From Occultella glacieicola (GTDB taxonomy: Bacteria; Actinomycetota; Actinomycetes; Actinomycetales; Beutenbergiaceae), in NCBI RefSeq assembly GCF_004353825.1, contig NZ_SMNA01000001.1, forward strand, positions 496,001 through 560,000: a stretch of 64,000 nt of DNA, read 5' to 3'. The notes under the pieces were generated by a model that saw nothing but the letters and a program-made list of their open reading frames with translations, did not search any database and had not been told where the DNA came from. Shown one piece after another: positions 23,722-33,088 of the stretch. Within the stretch, counting starts at the first letter, position 1; each line of letters starts with the position of its first letter. The position numbers and the translations under genes are program-made.

Positions 23722-25386
23722 ATGCAACGCCGACGCGGGTCCCGCTGGGGACTGTTCGGATCGGCCCTCGGGGTGGCCGCACTGCTGGCCACGAGCGCCT
23801 GCACCGTGGACGTGCCGACCGACGACGGCAACAACGACGGCGGCGGCGGAGATGGCACGTCGATGCTGCTCGCCGCGGACAACGGCTCGCCGACGTTCGA
23901 CCGCAACTTCAACCCGTACTCGCCGGGCAAACGGCAGACCAGCACGCTGATCTACGAGCCGCTGTTCGTCACCAACACCCTCGACGGCACCGAGACGCCG
24001 TTCCTGGCCAGCGCGAAGGAGCAGCCGGACCCGGCCACGGTGGTCTTCACGATCCGTGAGGACGTGGTCTGGACCGACGGCGAGGAGTTCACCCCCGAGG
24101 ACGTGACCTTCACGTTCGACCTGCTCAAGGAGTTCCCGGCCCTGGACACGAACGGAGTCTGGGCGCTGATCGACTCCATCGAGGTGGACGGACAGGACGT
24201 GATCGTCCACCTCACCGGGGACAACGTGCCCGCCGCCGCGATCATCCAGAAGACGATCATCGTGCCCGAGCACCTGTGGGCCGACGTCGAGGACCCCACC
24301 ACTTACACGAACGAGGACCCGGTCGGCACCGGACCGTACATGCTCGGTGAGTTCACCCCGAACGAGTACACCCTCGACCGCAACGAGGACTACTGGCAGG
24401 TGGAGAACGTGGCCGCGGAGGAACTGATCCTGCCCGCCTCGAACACCCAGCTGGACATCGTGAACAACGGCTACGACTGGGCGTACTCGTTCATGTCCGA
24501 CGTCGAGAACACCTGGGTCAGCGCGGCCGAGGGCAACACCTTCTGGTTCCCGCCGGGCGGCACCATCGCCATGTTCCCGAACCTGACCATGGCCCCGTTC
24601 GACAACCCGGAGTTCCGGCTCGGCCTCTCGGCCGCCCTGGACCGGGACCGTATCGCCGACGTCGCCGAGGAGGGCTACGTGGAGGCGGCCGGGATGTCCG
24701 GCCTGCTGCTGCCGAACCAGGAGGCCTGGCTCAACCCGGACCTGCCCGACGGCGGAGCCGTCAGCCAGGACGTGGATGCCGCCCTCACCCACTTCGAGGC
24801 GGCCGGCTACACGATGTCCGGCGACCAGCTCGTGGACTCCGCAGGAACGGCCGTGGCCCTGACCCTGACCACCCCGAACGGCTGGACCGACTGGTTGCGC
24901 GGTGCCACCGAGGTCCAGAGCCAGCTCGCCGAGGTCGGCATCACCGTCACCCTCAACCAACCCCAGCCCGCCGCGTACCAACAGGAACTCCAGAACGGGA
25001 ACTTCCAGCTCTCGATGGGGTCCTTCGGCGGGACCGGGTCGATCTACGAGGACTTCAACCGGCTCCTCTCGAGCGAGTTCCTCCAGCCCGTCGGCACCAC
25101 GACCACGGCGAACTTCCAGCGGTACTCCGACCCGGAGACCGACGCCCTGCTCGCCGAACTCCGGGTCACCCTGGACGAGGGCCGGCAGATGGAGATCGCG
25201 CACGAGCTGCAGACCGTCGTCTTCGAACAGGCTCCGGTCATCCCGATGTTCTACGGCGGCCTGTGGGGCCTGTTCTCCGAGGCGAACTTCACCGGCTGGC
25301 CGAGCGCGGACGATCCGTACGCCTCGCCGGCGACCTGGGACGCGAACCCGCTGCTGGTGCTGACGAACGTCGAGGTCGCGGACTGA
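23722..25386 (+). CDS. Solute-binding lipoprotein, SBP_bac_5 (Opp/Dpp type)
   Basis: 554 residues from ATG 23722, with GGAG 9 nt upstream; ATGs at 23698 and 23710 are less likely. Signal peptide with Arg-rich start and LLATSAC at about residues 22-28, which could be a lipobox with Thr at -3. Family 5 features: RQTSTLIYEPLF, the EDVVWTDGEEFTPEDVTFTF signature (read in parts), DPVGTGPYMLGEF, and PVIPMFYGGLWGLF near the end. Such proteins bind peptides or, in glycan loci, beta-linked oligosaccharides. Neighbouring glycosidases favour an oligosaccharide. Confidence 0.92.
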   Translation: MQRRRGSRWGLFGSALGVAALLATSACTVDVPTDDGNNDGGGGDGTSMLLAADNGSPTFDRNFNPYSPGKRQTSTLIYEPLFVTNTLDGTETPFLASAKEQPDPATVVFTIREDVVWTDGEEFTPEDVTFTFDLLKEFPALDTNGVWALIDSIEVDGQDVIVHLTGDNVPAAAIIQKTIIVPEHLWADVEDPTTYTNEDPVGTGPYMLGEFTPNEYTLDRNEDYWQVENVAAEELILPASNTQLDIVNNGYDWAYSFMSDVENTWVSAAEGNTFWFPPGGTIAMFPNLTMAPFDNPEFRLGLSAALDRDRIADVAEEGYVEAAGMSGLLLPNQEAWLNPDLPDGGAVSQDVDAALTHFEAAGYTMSGDQLVDSAGTAVALTLTTPNGWTDWLRGATEVQSQLAEVGITVTLNQPQPAAYQQELQNGNFQLSMGSFGGTGSIYEDFNRLLSSEFLQPVGTTTTANFQRYSDPETDALLAELRVTLDEGRQMEIAHELQTVVFEQAPVIPMFYGGLWGLFSEANFTGWPSADDPYASPATWDANPLLVLTNVEVAD

Positions 25387-25390
25387 CCCG

Positions 25391-26371
25391 ATGCGCTACC
25401 TGCTCCGCAAGATCGGTCTGCTGCTGCTGACCCTGTGGGCCGCGGTGACGCTGAACTTCTTCCTGCCCCGGATGATGCCCGGCTCACCCACCGACGCCGC
25501 GATCGCCAAGCTCGCGCAGAACGGTCCGGTGAGCCCGGCCACCCGGGCCGCGATCGAGGCCCAGCTCGGGGTGCCGACCGGCAACATCTGGGACCAGTAC
25601 GTCGCCTACCTCGGCAACGTGCTGACCCTGGACTTCGGCATCTCGTACACCTTCTTTCCGCAGTCGGTCTCCGAACTGGTGCTCACCGCACTCCCGTGGA
25701 CGCTGGTGATGGTCGGGGTGGTCACGATCGTGGCGTTCGTCCTCGGCACCCTGCTCGGGGTCCTCGCCGCCTGGAAGCGGGGCACGTTCCTGGACTCGCT
25801 GCCGACCCTGACGGGCACGTTCACGTCGGCGTTCCCGTACTTCTGGACCGCACTGCTGCTGCTGTTCTTCCTCGGCTACGTGCTGCAGTGGTTCCCGACA
25901 TCGGGCGCGTACTCCCCGCGCGCCACCCCGAACCTGTCCCCGGAGTTCATCGCCGACGCCGCCTACCACGCCGTGCTGCCGGCCGTGACGATCCTGATCA
26001 CCTCCCTGGGTGGATGGATCCTCGGCATGCGCAACACGATGATCAACACCCTCGGCGACGACTACGTCACCTTCGCGGAGGCGAACGGGCTCAAGCCGCG
26101 GGCCGTGGCCCTGAAGTACGCGGCCCGGAACGCGATCCTGCCGAACCTCACCGGCTTCGGACTCGCCCTCGGTGGCGTGGTCGGCGGGTCCCTGCTCGTG
26201 GAGCGGGTGTTCGCCTACCCGGGCGTCGGGTACCTGCTCTACAACGCCGTGACGAACCAGGACTTCCCGCTGATGCAGGCACTGTTCCTGATGATCACCG
26301 TCAGCGTGCTGGTCGCGAACTTCATCGTCGACGTGCTCTACGGCTACCTGGACCCGAGGACGAGGCGATGA
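25391..26371 (+). CDS. ABC permease, DppB/OppB type
   Basis: 326 residues, six membrane segments. The N-terminal segment and TLNFFLPRMMPGSP are typical of DppB proteins; the EAA loop is FAEANGLKPRAVALKYAARNAILP at about residues 228-251 (abbreviated) and GGSLLVERVFAYPGVGYLL follows. It begins 4 bp after the binding-protein stop and overlaps the next permease by ATGA. Confidence 0.95.
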   Translation: MRYLLRKIGLLLLTLWAAVTLNFFLPRMMPGSPTDAAIAKLAQNGPVSPATRAAIEAQLGVPTGNIWDQYVAYLGNVLTLDFGISYTFFPQSVSELVLTALPWTLVMVGVVTIVAFVLGTLLGVLAAWKRGTFLDSLPTLTGTFTSAFPYFWTALLLLFFLGYVLQWFPTSGAYSPRATPNLSPEFIADAAYHAVLPAVTILITSLGGWILGMRNTMINTLGDDYVTFAEANGLKPRAVALKYAARNAILPNLTGFGLALGGVVGGSLLVERVFAYPGVGYLLYNAVTNQDFPLMQALFLMITVSVLVANFIVDVLYGYLDPRTRR

Positions 26372-27351
26372 CCGAGAAGCAGGCCACCACGCGTGGCGAG
26401 ACCGCGGGACCGACCGAGCCGGCGCCGTCGGGCCGGGACGAGGTGCCCGACGGCGGTGCGGACGTCGCGCGGGTCGCGGCAGCCGCGAGTCCGCTCACCG
26501 TGCTCGGCCGTGCGGCCGGGACGATCTGGTCGGTCCCGAAGGCGCGGGTCGGGCTGATCCTGCTCGCCGTGTTCGTGCTGACGGCGATCTTCGCGCCGCT
26601 GCTCGCGCCGTACGCGCCGACCGACAACAGCTTCGGCCGGGCCGAGGGCGGCAGCGCCGCCCACCCGCTCGGCACCACGACCGCCGGCGAGGACGTCCTC
26701 TCCCAACTGATCTACGGGTCCCGGGTGTCTGTGCTGGTGGGTCTGGTGGCCGGCTTCGGGGCCACCCTGATAGCGGTGCTGCTCGGGATGTCCTGGGGGT
26801 ACACCCGCGGGTTCGCCGCCGACGTCATCAACTTCTTCGTGAACCTGTTCCTGGTCATCCCGGGACTGCCGCTGATGATCGTGCTCGCCGCGTACCTGCA
26901 AGGTGGCGGGCTGTCGATGATCATCTTCGTCGTCGTGATCACCGGCTGGGCGTGGGGTGCCAGGGTGCTGCGCTCGCAGACCCAGTCCCTGCGCAGCCGC
27001 GACTTCATCACGGCCGCGCAGTTCAGCGGCGAGTCCTCGTTCCGGGTCGTGTTCCGGGAGATCCTGCCGAACATGACGTCGCTGATCACCGGCAGCTTCT
27101 TCGGGGCGGCCACCGCGGCGATCCTGGCCGAGTCCGGCCTGTCCTTCCTCGGCCTGGGCAACACCGCCATGGTCAGTTGGGGATCGATGCTGTTCTGGGC
27201 GCAGAACTCCAACGCGATCCTCACCGGGCAGTGGGTGCTGCTGTTCGCGCCCGGGCTGTGCATCGCGTTGCTGGCCACGTCGCTGACGCTGATCAACTTC
27301 GGGGTGGACGGACTGTCCAACCCGCGCCTGAGGGAGGGCAAGGGCCGATGA
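26368..27351 (+). CDS. ABC permease, DppC/OppC type
   Basis: 327 residues from ATG 26368, overlapping the upstream stop by 4 bp. An unusually long polar N-terminus (about 60 residues) precedes the first membrane segment (VGLILLAVFVLTAIFAPLLAPYAP). HPLGTTTAGEDVLSQLIYGSRVS is the DppC hallmark; the EAA loop is FSGESSFRVVFREILPNM. It overlaps the ATPase gene by ATGA. Confidence 0.94.
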   Translation: MTEKQATTRGETAGPTEPAPSGRDEVPDGGADVARVAAAASPLTVLGRAAGTIWSVPKARVGLILLAVFVLTAIFAPLLAPYAPTDNSFGRAEGGSAAHPLGTTTAGEDVLSQLIYGSRVSVLVGLVAGFGATLIAVLLGMSWGYTRGFAADVINFFVNLFLVIPGLPLMIVLAAYLQGGGLSMIIFVVVITGWAWGARVLRSQTQSLRSRDFITAAQFSGESSFRVVFREILPNMTSLITGSFFGAATAAILAESGLSFLGLGNTAMVSWGSMLFWAQNSNAILTGQWVLLFAPGLCIALLATSLTLINFGVDGLSNPRLREGKGR

Positions 27352-29048
27352 CGCTGCTCGACGTCGACGACGTCTCGATCGTCTACGAACCCCGCGGCGC
27401 GGAGCCGGTCACCGCCGTGCGCGGCGCCACGTTCAGCCTCGAGCAGGGCGAGTTCGTGGGGCTGGTCGGTGAGTCCGGATCGGGGAAGTCGACCCTCGGG
27501 TTCGCGCTCACCGGTCTCGCGAAGGCGCCGGCCCGGATCAGCTCCGGGCGGATCGCCTTCGACGGCACCGACATCGCCCACCTCGACGGTGAGGACCTGC
27601 GCCGCCAGCGCCGCGGCGGCTTCGCCATGGTGCTGCAGTCCGGGATGAACGCCCTCAACCCGGTGCGCACCATCGCCAACCACTTCGCGGACATCTTCGC
27701 CGCGCACGAGCACGTGCCGCGGGGCCGGCGCCGCGAACGCGCGGTCGAGCTCGTGGAGAAGGTGGAACTGCCCGCCTCCGTGCTCGACCGGTACCCAGGT
27801 GAGCTCTCCGGCGGTATGCGGCAGCGGGTCGCGATCGCGCTCGCGATGTCGCTCGATCCCCGGCTGCTGGTGTTCGACGAGCCCACCACCGCCCTGGACG
27901 TGCTCGTCCAGCGGGCGGTGATGGACACCATCATCGAGCTGCAGCGGGAGGAGAACTTCACCGCGATCCTGGTCAGTCACGACCTCGGCGTGGTTCTGGA
28001 GTCGACGGCCAGGGTGCTCGTCATGCACGACGGGGTCATCGTCGAGGACGGCCCGTCCGCCCGGATCCTCACGGATCCGCAGGACGACTACACCAGGATG
28101 CTGTTGTCCCACTACGCGGATCCGCGCGCCGAGGTGGTCGAACTGCCCGGGCTGCGCGTCGCCGGTTCGCAGATCAGCACCACCGGCGAACCGCCGGCCG
28201 AGCCTGCGACGGACGCGGCGCCGTCGGGCCGGGCCGGCACCCGCACCGGGCGGACCCGTGCGGCCGTGGTGCTCGACGGCGTCAGCAAGGTCTACCCGCC
28301 GCCGCGCCGCGGCGAGGACCCGGTGACCGCCGTCGACGACGTCTCGTTCACGATCGAGCCGGGCGACGCCCTCGCCCTGGTCGGGGCGAGCGGGTCCGGG
28401 AAATCGACGATCGCGAAGCTGATCACCGGCGTGGAGAGGCCGACCGCGGGCACCGTCCGGCTCGGCGACACCGACGTCGGGTCCCTGCGCCGGGCCGGGT
28501 TGCGACGGCTGCGTCGCGACGTGCAGATGGTCTTCCAGGACCCGTACTCGGCGTTGAACCCGCTGCACTCCGTGGAATACACGCTGATGCGGCCGGTCGT
28601 GAACTTCGGCGGGCTGCGCGGACGCGAGGCCCGACGGCGGATGCTGGAGCTGCTCGAGATCGTCGGCCTGACGCCGGTGGAACAGTTCGCGGCGAAGCTG
28701 CCGCACCAGCTCTCCGGCGGGCAGCGGCAGCGCGTCGTGATCGCGCGGGCGCTCGCCTGCGACCCGCAGGTGATCATCGCCGACGAGCCGGTCTCGATGC
28801 TGGACGTGTCGCTGCGGGCCGGCGTCCTCGCCCTCATCGAGGACCTGCGTGAGCAGTGGGGCGTCAGCCTGCTGTTCATCACCCACGACCTGCTCAGCGC
28901 GCGGGTGGTCACGGACAAGATCCTGGTGCTGAACCGTGGCCGCGTCGTCGAGCGTGGCGAGACCGCCCAGGTGCTGCGGTTCCCCGAGGACGACTACACC
29001 GTCGAACTCCTCGACGCGGTGCCCCAGCCCGGTCGCGCCGCCGACTGA
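27348..29048 (+). CDS. Fused double ABC ATPase (DppD-DppF type)
   Basis: 566 residues with two complete ATPase domains in one chain. Domain 1: Walker A GESGSGKST (about residue 42), LSGGMRQRV, LVFDEPTTALD, VSHD. A Pro/Ala/Thr linker of about 50 residues follows. Domain 2: GASGSGKST (about residue 345), LSGGQRQRV, IIADEPVSMLD, ITHD. OppD/OppF partners are normally separate; fusions are common in actinobacteria. It powers the importer. Overlaps the upstream permease by 4 bp. Confidence 0.95.
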   Translation: MTLLDVDDVSIVYEPRGAEPVTAVRGATFSLEQGEFVGLVGESGSGKSTLGFALTGLAKAPARISSGRIAFDGTDIAHLDGEDLRRQRRGGFAMVLQSGMNALNPVRTIANHFADIFAAHEHVPRGRRRERAVELVEKVELPASVLDRYPGELSGGMRQRVAIALAMSLDPRLLVFDEPTTALDVLVQRAVMDTIIELQREENFTAILVSHDLGVVLESTARVLVMHDGVIVEDGPSARILTDPQDDYTRMLLSHYADPRAEVVELPGLRVAGSQISTTGEPPAEPATDAAPSGRAGTRTGRTRAAVVLDGVSKVYPPPRRGEDPVTAVDDVSFTIEPGDALALVGASGSGKSTIAKLITGVERPTAGTVRLGDTDVGSLRRAGLRRLRRDVQMVFQDPYSALNPLHSVEYTLMRPVVNFGGLRGREARRRMLELLEIVGLTPVEQFAAKLPHQLSGGQRQRVVIARALACDPQVIIADEPVSMLDVSLRAGVLALIEDLREQWGVSLLFITHDLLSARVVTDKILVLNRGRVVERGETAQVLRFPEDDYTVELLDAVPQPGRAAD

Positions 29049-29084
29049 CCCGCTCCGAAATCCCCGATCCTGGAGGACCAGAAC

Positions 29085-30305
29085 ATGACCGCAGCAACCG
29101 GCACCCAGGCGCTGACGTTTCCGGACGGGTTCCGCTGGGGCGCGGCCACGGCCGCCCACCAGATCGAGGGCAACAACCTCAACAACGACTGGTGGCCGCG
29201 TGAACACGCCCCGGGCACCTCGATCACCGAACCGAGTGGCGACGCCTGCGACTCCTACCACCGCTACCGCGAGGACATCGCGCTACTCGCCGAACTCGGC
29301 CTGGACACCTACCGCTTCTCGATCGAGTGGAGCCGGATCGAACCCGAGCCGGGGTTCGTCTCCCGCGCCGAGATCGCCCACTACCGACGGATGGTCGAGG
29401 CCTGCCACGAGGCCGGGCTGACCCCGATGGTCACCCTGATGCACTTCACGGTGCCGCGCTGGTTCGCGGACGAGGGCGGCTGGCGGGCCGATCGGGCCGT
29501 GGACCGGTTCCGCCGGTTCACCGAACTCGCGCTGCCGATCGTGGCCGACGGCGTCCCGTGGGTGTGCACGATCAACGAGCCGAACATCGCGGCCATGATC
29601 GCCGGCGGCGAGGACCCGGCGAACCTGGTCGCCTACGGGCTGCCGGCACCGGACCTCGCGGTCGCGGACACGCTGCTCGCCTGCCACCGGGCCTCGCGTG
29701 AGGTCCTCGCCGAGCACACCTCGGTCGCGTCCGGATGGACCGTGGCCACCCAGGCGTTCCAGCCCGAGCCGGGCTGCGAGGAGGTCGCCCGCGCCTACGG
29801 CCACCAGCGCGACGACTGGTACCTGGAGGCCGTCCGCGGAGACGACTGGGTGGGCGTGCAGGCCTACACCCGCACCATCATCGGGCCGGACGGGCCCCGG
29901 CAGGTGCCCGACGGCGTCGAGACCACCCTGACCGGGTGGGAGTACTACCCGCCCGCGCTGGAGATCGGGGTTCGCTCCGCCTGGGAGCTCACCGGCGGCG
30001 TTCCGGTGTTCGTCACCGAGAACGGGATCGCGACCGCGGACGACGCCCGTCGCATCGACTACACCGCCGGCGCCCTCGCCGGGCTGCACGCCGCCATCGC
30101 CGATGGCGTGGACGTCTGGGGCTACCTGCACTGGAGCGCCCTCGACAACTTCGAGTGGGCCAGCGGCTATCGGCCCACGTTCGGACTGATCGGGGTGGAC
30201 CGCGAGACCTTCGAGCGCACCCCGAAGCCGAGCGCCGCCTGGCTGGGGGAGGTGGCCCGCACCAACATCCTCAAGCTCGGTAACCAGATGGGAGAGAACG
30301 CATGA
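29085..30305 (+). CDS. Glycoside hydrolase family 1 beta-glucosidase
   Basis: 406 residues, intracellular (no signal peptide). FPDGFRWGAATAAHQIEGN at about residues 12-30 is the GH1 start; acid/base Glu165 in TINEPN; nucleophile Glu312 in VTENGIA; WSALDNFEWASGY closes the sugar pocket. It is somewhat shorter than the usual 440-470 residues. It would cleave imported beta-linked oligosaccharides to glucose. It lies in the transporter operon (36 bp after the ATPase) and overlaps the secreted hydrolase by ATGA. Confidence 0.95.
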   Translation: MTAATGTQALTFPDGFRWGAATAAHQIEGNNLNNDWWPREHAPGTSITEPSGDACDSYHRYREDIALLAELGLDTYRFSIEWSRIEPEPGFVSRAEIAHYRRMVEACHEAGLTPMVTLMHFTVPRWFADEGGWRADRAVDRFRRFTELALPIVADGVPWVCTINEPNIAAMIAGGEDPANLVAYGLPAPDLAVADTLLACHRASREVLAEHTSVASGWTVATQAFQPEPGCEEVARAYGHQRDDWYLEAVRGDDWVGVQAYTRTIIGPDGPRQVPDGVETTLTGWEYYPPALEIGVRSAWELTGGVPVFVTENGIATADDARRIDYTAGALAGLHAAIADGVDVWGYLHWSALDNFEWASGYRPTFGLIGVDRETFERTPKPSAAWLGEVARTNILKLGNQMGENA

Positions 30306-31888
30306 GAAAGCGACTTGTCGCCGCCGTCACCGGCGTGCTCCTCGCGGCCGCGCCGGCGGCCGCAGCACCCCTGCCGACCGGACCGGAGGGACCGGCCGGG
30401 ACCGCGCCGTCGGGCCTCGACCGTGACCTGACCCGCGCGGACCGCGAGGAACTGCGCCGCTGGGCCGCGGACACGTGGACGTCGTTCGTGGCCATGACCG
30501 ACGAGACCACCGGCCTGCCGGCGGACAACATCGAGGGCGACCTCGACCCGGCGACCCGATCCGGGTACACCTCGCCGACGAACATCGGCGCCTACCTGTG
30601 GAGTACCGTGGCCGCCCGGGACATGGGCCTGATCTCCCGGACCGAGGCGCGGCAGCGGATGGCCCTGACCCTGGGGACGCTCGCCGGGATGGAGCGCCAC
30701 GAGCCCAGCGGCATGTTCTACAACTGGTACGACGAGGCCACCGGCGCCAAGCTCATCGAGTTCCCCGGCAGCGGTGAGGTGATCAACCCGTTCGTGTCCA
30801 CGGTGGACAACGGGTGGTTCGCCGCCGCCCTGATGGTGGTCCGTAACGCCGAGCCGCGGCTGCGGCACCAGGCGCAGGACCTCCTCGACGGCATGGACTT
30901 CGGGTTCTTCCACAACCCGGACGCGCGCGGCGGGGAGCTGCCCGGCTGGAACCGGGGCGGGTTCTGGGTGGAGCAGCCACCGCCGGAGCAGTGCAACGTC
31001 GCGGGCAACTACGGCGACCCGCAGGGGGAGCCGCTGTACTACACCTGTCACCATTACGACCTGCTGAACTCCGAGACCCGGATCGCCGTGTACGTGGGCA
31101 TCGCCCTCGGGCAGATCCCGGCCGAGGCCTACTACTCGCTGTGGCGCACGTTCCCGGACTCCTGTGACTGGTCCTGGCCGGAGCAGCAACCGATCGGGAC
31201 CACCCGCACCTACCTCGGCATCGACGTCTACGAGGGCACATTCGCCTACGAGGACCTGCACATGGTGCCCACCTGGGGCGGGTCGATGTTCGAGGAGCTG
31301 ATGCCGGATCTGTTCGTCCCCGAGTCGCGGTGGGCCCCGGACAGCTGGGGCGCGAACCACCCGCTCGCCGTGCAGGCCCACATCCGGCACGGGCTGGACG
31401 AGGCCGACTACGGGTACTGGGGCTTCTCACCCGCGTCGAACCCGTTCGGCGGGTACAACGCCTACGGCGTGGACGCCATCGGCATGCAGTCGGACGGGTA
31501 CTTCTCCGACGTCGAGGGCACCGACGTGGACCTCGGCTTCGGTGACTGCCGGGAGGCCACCAACCCCGAGCCGGAGTTCGGCGACGGTGTGGTCACTCCG
31601 CACGCGGCCTTCCTCGCGATCCCGTACGCACCGCGGGAGGCGGTCGACAACCTCGCCGGCATCGAGGATGAGCTCGGTGCCTACGGGCCCGGGGGGTTCT
31701 TCGACTCCGTGGCCGTGAGCGGGACGGCCGCCGAGCGGTACCTCTCGCTCGACCAGGGCATGATCCTGGGCGCGCTCGGCAACGTGCTCGGTCACGACTC
31801 GCTGCACCGACACTTCGCCCGCGGCGAGGTACGGCAGGTGCTGCAGCCCCTGATCGAGATGGAGGAGTTCTCCTCCGGCGTGTTCTGA
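30302..31888 (+). CDS. Secreted glucoamylase-like glycoside hydrolase (PF10091, GH144-related)
   Basis: 528 residues. Signal peptide MRKRLVAAVTGVLLAAAPAAA. The (alpha/alpha)6-type domain starts SGYTSPTNIGAYLWSTVAA, then MERHEPSGMFYNWYDEATG and NPFVSTVDNGWFAAALM: the signature of the Glycoamylase (PF10091) family, found also in cyclic beta-1,2-glucan synthases and GH144 endo-beta-1,2-glucanases. HHYDLLNSETRIAVYVGIALGQIP and GGYNAYGVDAIGMQSDGY are further conserved blocks. Likely acts outside the cell on a beta-glucan, releasing oligomers for the importer. Substrate is inference. The gene ends the operon and is followed by an inverted repeat. Confidence 0.85.
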   Translation: MRKRLVAAVTGVLLAAAPAAAAPLPTGPEGPAGTAPSGLDRDLTRADREELRRWAADTWTSFVAMTDETTGLPADNIEGDLDPATRSGYTSPTNIGAYLWSTVAARDMGLISRTEARQRMALTLGTLAGMERHEPSGMFYNWYDEATGAKLIEFPGSGEVINPFVSTVDNGWFAAALMVVRNAEPRLRHQAQDLLDGMDFGFFHNPDARGGELPGWNRGGFWVEQPPPEQCNVAGNYGDPQGEPLYYTCHHYDLLNSETRIAVYVGIALGQIPAEAYYSLWRTFPDSCDWSWPEQQPIGTTRTYLGIDVYEGTFAYEDLHMVPTWGGSMFEELMPDLFVPESRWAPDSWGANHPLAVQAHIRHGLDEADYGYWGFSPASNPFGGYNAYGVDAIGMQSDGYFSDVEGTDVDLGFGDCREATNPEPEFGDGVVTPHAAFLAIPYAPREAVDNLAGIEDELGAYGPGGFFDSVAVSGTAAERYLSLDQGMILGALGNVLGHDSLHRHFARGEVRQVLQPLIEMEEFSSGVF

Positions 31889-31900
31889 GCTTCGTCGGGT

Positions 31901-31946
31901 GCGACATTGTTGGTCCCTCGCGCGACGTTGAGGCCAACGATGTCGC
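31901..31946. terminator. Bidirectional terminator between convergent genes
   Basis: GCGACATTGTTGG (31901-31913) and CCAACGATGTCGC (31934-31946) pair over 13 bp with one G-T wobble and a 20-nt loop. It lies between the end of the glycan operon and the convergent AraC-type gene. Confidence 0.55.
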
Positions 31947-32001
31947 GCTCGCGACAGCGCGGCTGCTGTGGCTGGGTCGGGCGCGAGCCCGACGGCGGAG
32001 G

Positions 32002-32994
32002 TCAGGCCGGCAGGCCGGGCTCGCTTCCGCGGAACGTGCGTCGGTAGGCGCTCGGGGAGACCCCGAGGCTCGCCTGCAGGTGGGCGCGCAGCGACGTGGC
32101 GGTGCCGAACCCGGCGGCGCCGGCGATCCGGTCGACCGGCAGGTCGCTGTGTTCGAGCAGGTGCCGGGCGTGCTCGAGGCGCTGCCGGGTCACCCATTGG
32201 CCGGGGGAAAGGCCGAACTCGGCCCGGAACGCCCGGGTCAGGGTGCGCACACTCACGGCCGAGCGCTCGGCGAGCTCGGGCAGCGGAAGCGGCTGGGCCA
32301 GGTGGGCCAATGCCCAGTCCCGCGCGCCGCTCGTGACGGAACGGGGCCCGACCGGGACCGGCCGCTCGATGAACTGGGCCTGGCCGCCGTCGCGGTGTGG
32401 TGGGACCACGAGGTGCCGGGCGGCGGCGTTCGCGACCGCGACGCCGTGGTCGCGGCGGACCAGGTGCAGGCACAGGTCCAGTCCGGACGCCTCACCCGCG
32501 GACGTGAGCACGTCCCCGCTGTCCACGTAGAGCACGTTCGGGTCCAGGTCCACGGCCGGGAACCAGGCCCGGAACTGCGCCGCGGACTTCCAGTGCGTGG
32601 TGGCCTTGCGCCCGTCCAGCAGGCCGGCCGCGGCGAGCACGAACGAGCCCGTGCAGATCGAGGCGATCCGGGTACCGGGACGGATCCGGGCCATCGCGGA
32701 CGCCAGCTCCGGCCCGAGACGGCCGGTGCTGTCCGTCTCGTCAGACGCGTGGGAGGCCGGCACGATCACCGTGTCGGCCCAGGCGAGTGCGGCCGGGCCG
32801 TGGGCCACCGTGATCGGGAAGTCGGCGTCGGTGCGGACCTCGCCGGGCACCGGCGCCACCGTGCGGACGTCGTAGAGCGGCTCGCCGTCGGGGGTCTTGG
32901 CTTCGGCGAACACCTGGTGCACGAGGCCGAGCTCCATCGGGAGCACGCCGTCCCGGACGAGCACGGCGACCCGGTGGAGAGCAGGAGCAGGCAT
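32002..32994 (-). CDS. GlxA-family AraC-type regulator (DJ-1/PfpI plus HTH)
   Basis: 330 residues from ATG 32994. N-terminal DJ-1/PfpI-like domain (VAVLVRDGVLPMELGLVHQVF, and ASICTGSFVLAAAGLLDGR with the nucleophile-elbow Cys). C-terminal AraC double HTH: LPELAERSAVSVRTLTRAFRAEFG and DRIAGAAGFGTATSLRAHLQ. Divergent from a quinone-reductase-like gene 94 bp away, its probable target. Confidence 0.93.
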   Translation of the reverse strand: MPAPALHRVAVLVRDGVLPMELGLVHQVFAEAKTPDGEPLYDVRTVAPVPGEVRTDADFPITVAHGPAALAWADTVIVPASHASDETDSTGRLGPELASAMARIRPGTRIASICTGSFVLAAAGLLDGRKATTHWKSAAQFRAWFPAVDLDPNVLYVDSGDVLTSAGEASGLDLCLHLVRRDHGVAVANAAARHLVVPPHRDGGQAQFIERPVPVGPRSVTSGARDWALAHLAQPLPLPELAERSAVSVRTLTRAFRAEFGLSPGQWVTRQRLEHARHLLEHSDLPVDRIAGAAGFGTATSLRAHLQASLGVSPSAYRRTFRGSEPGLPA

Positions 32995-33088
32995 GGCCCG
33001 ATTCTTGCGCACCTCGTCCAAAAGGTCACTGGTGGGTCCGCCGGCGAACCGGCACCGTGGATGGTCCACGACGAAAGGGACCGACCAG

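Noticed and set aside
26712-29261. Minus-strand frame of 849 codons opposite the ABC transporter genes
   Set aside because: Shadow of the fused ATPase and permease.
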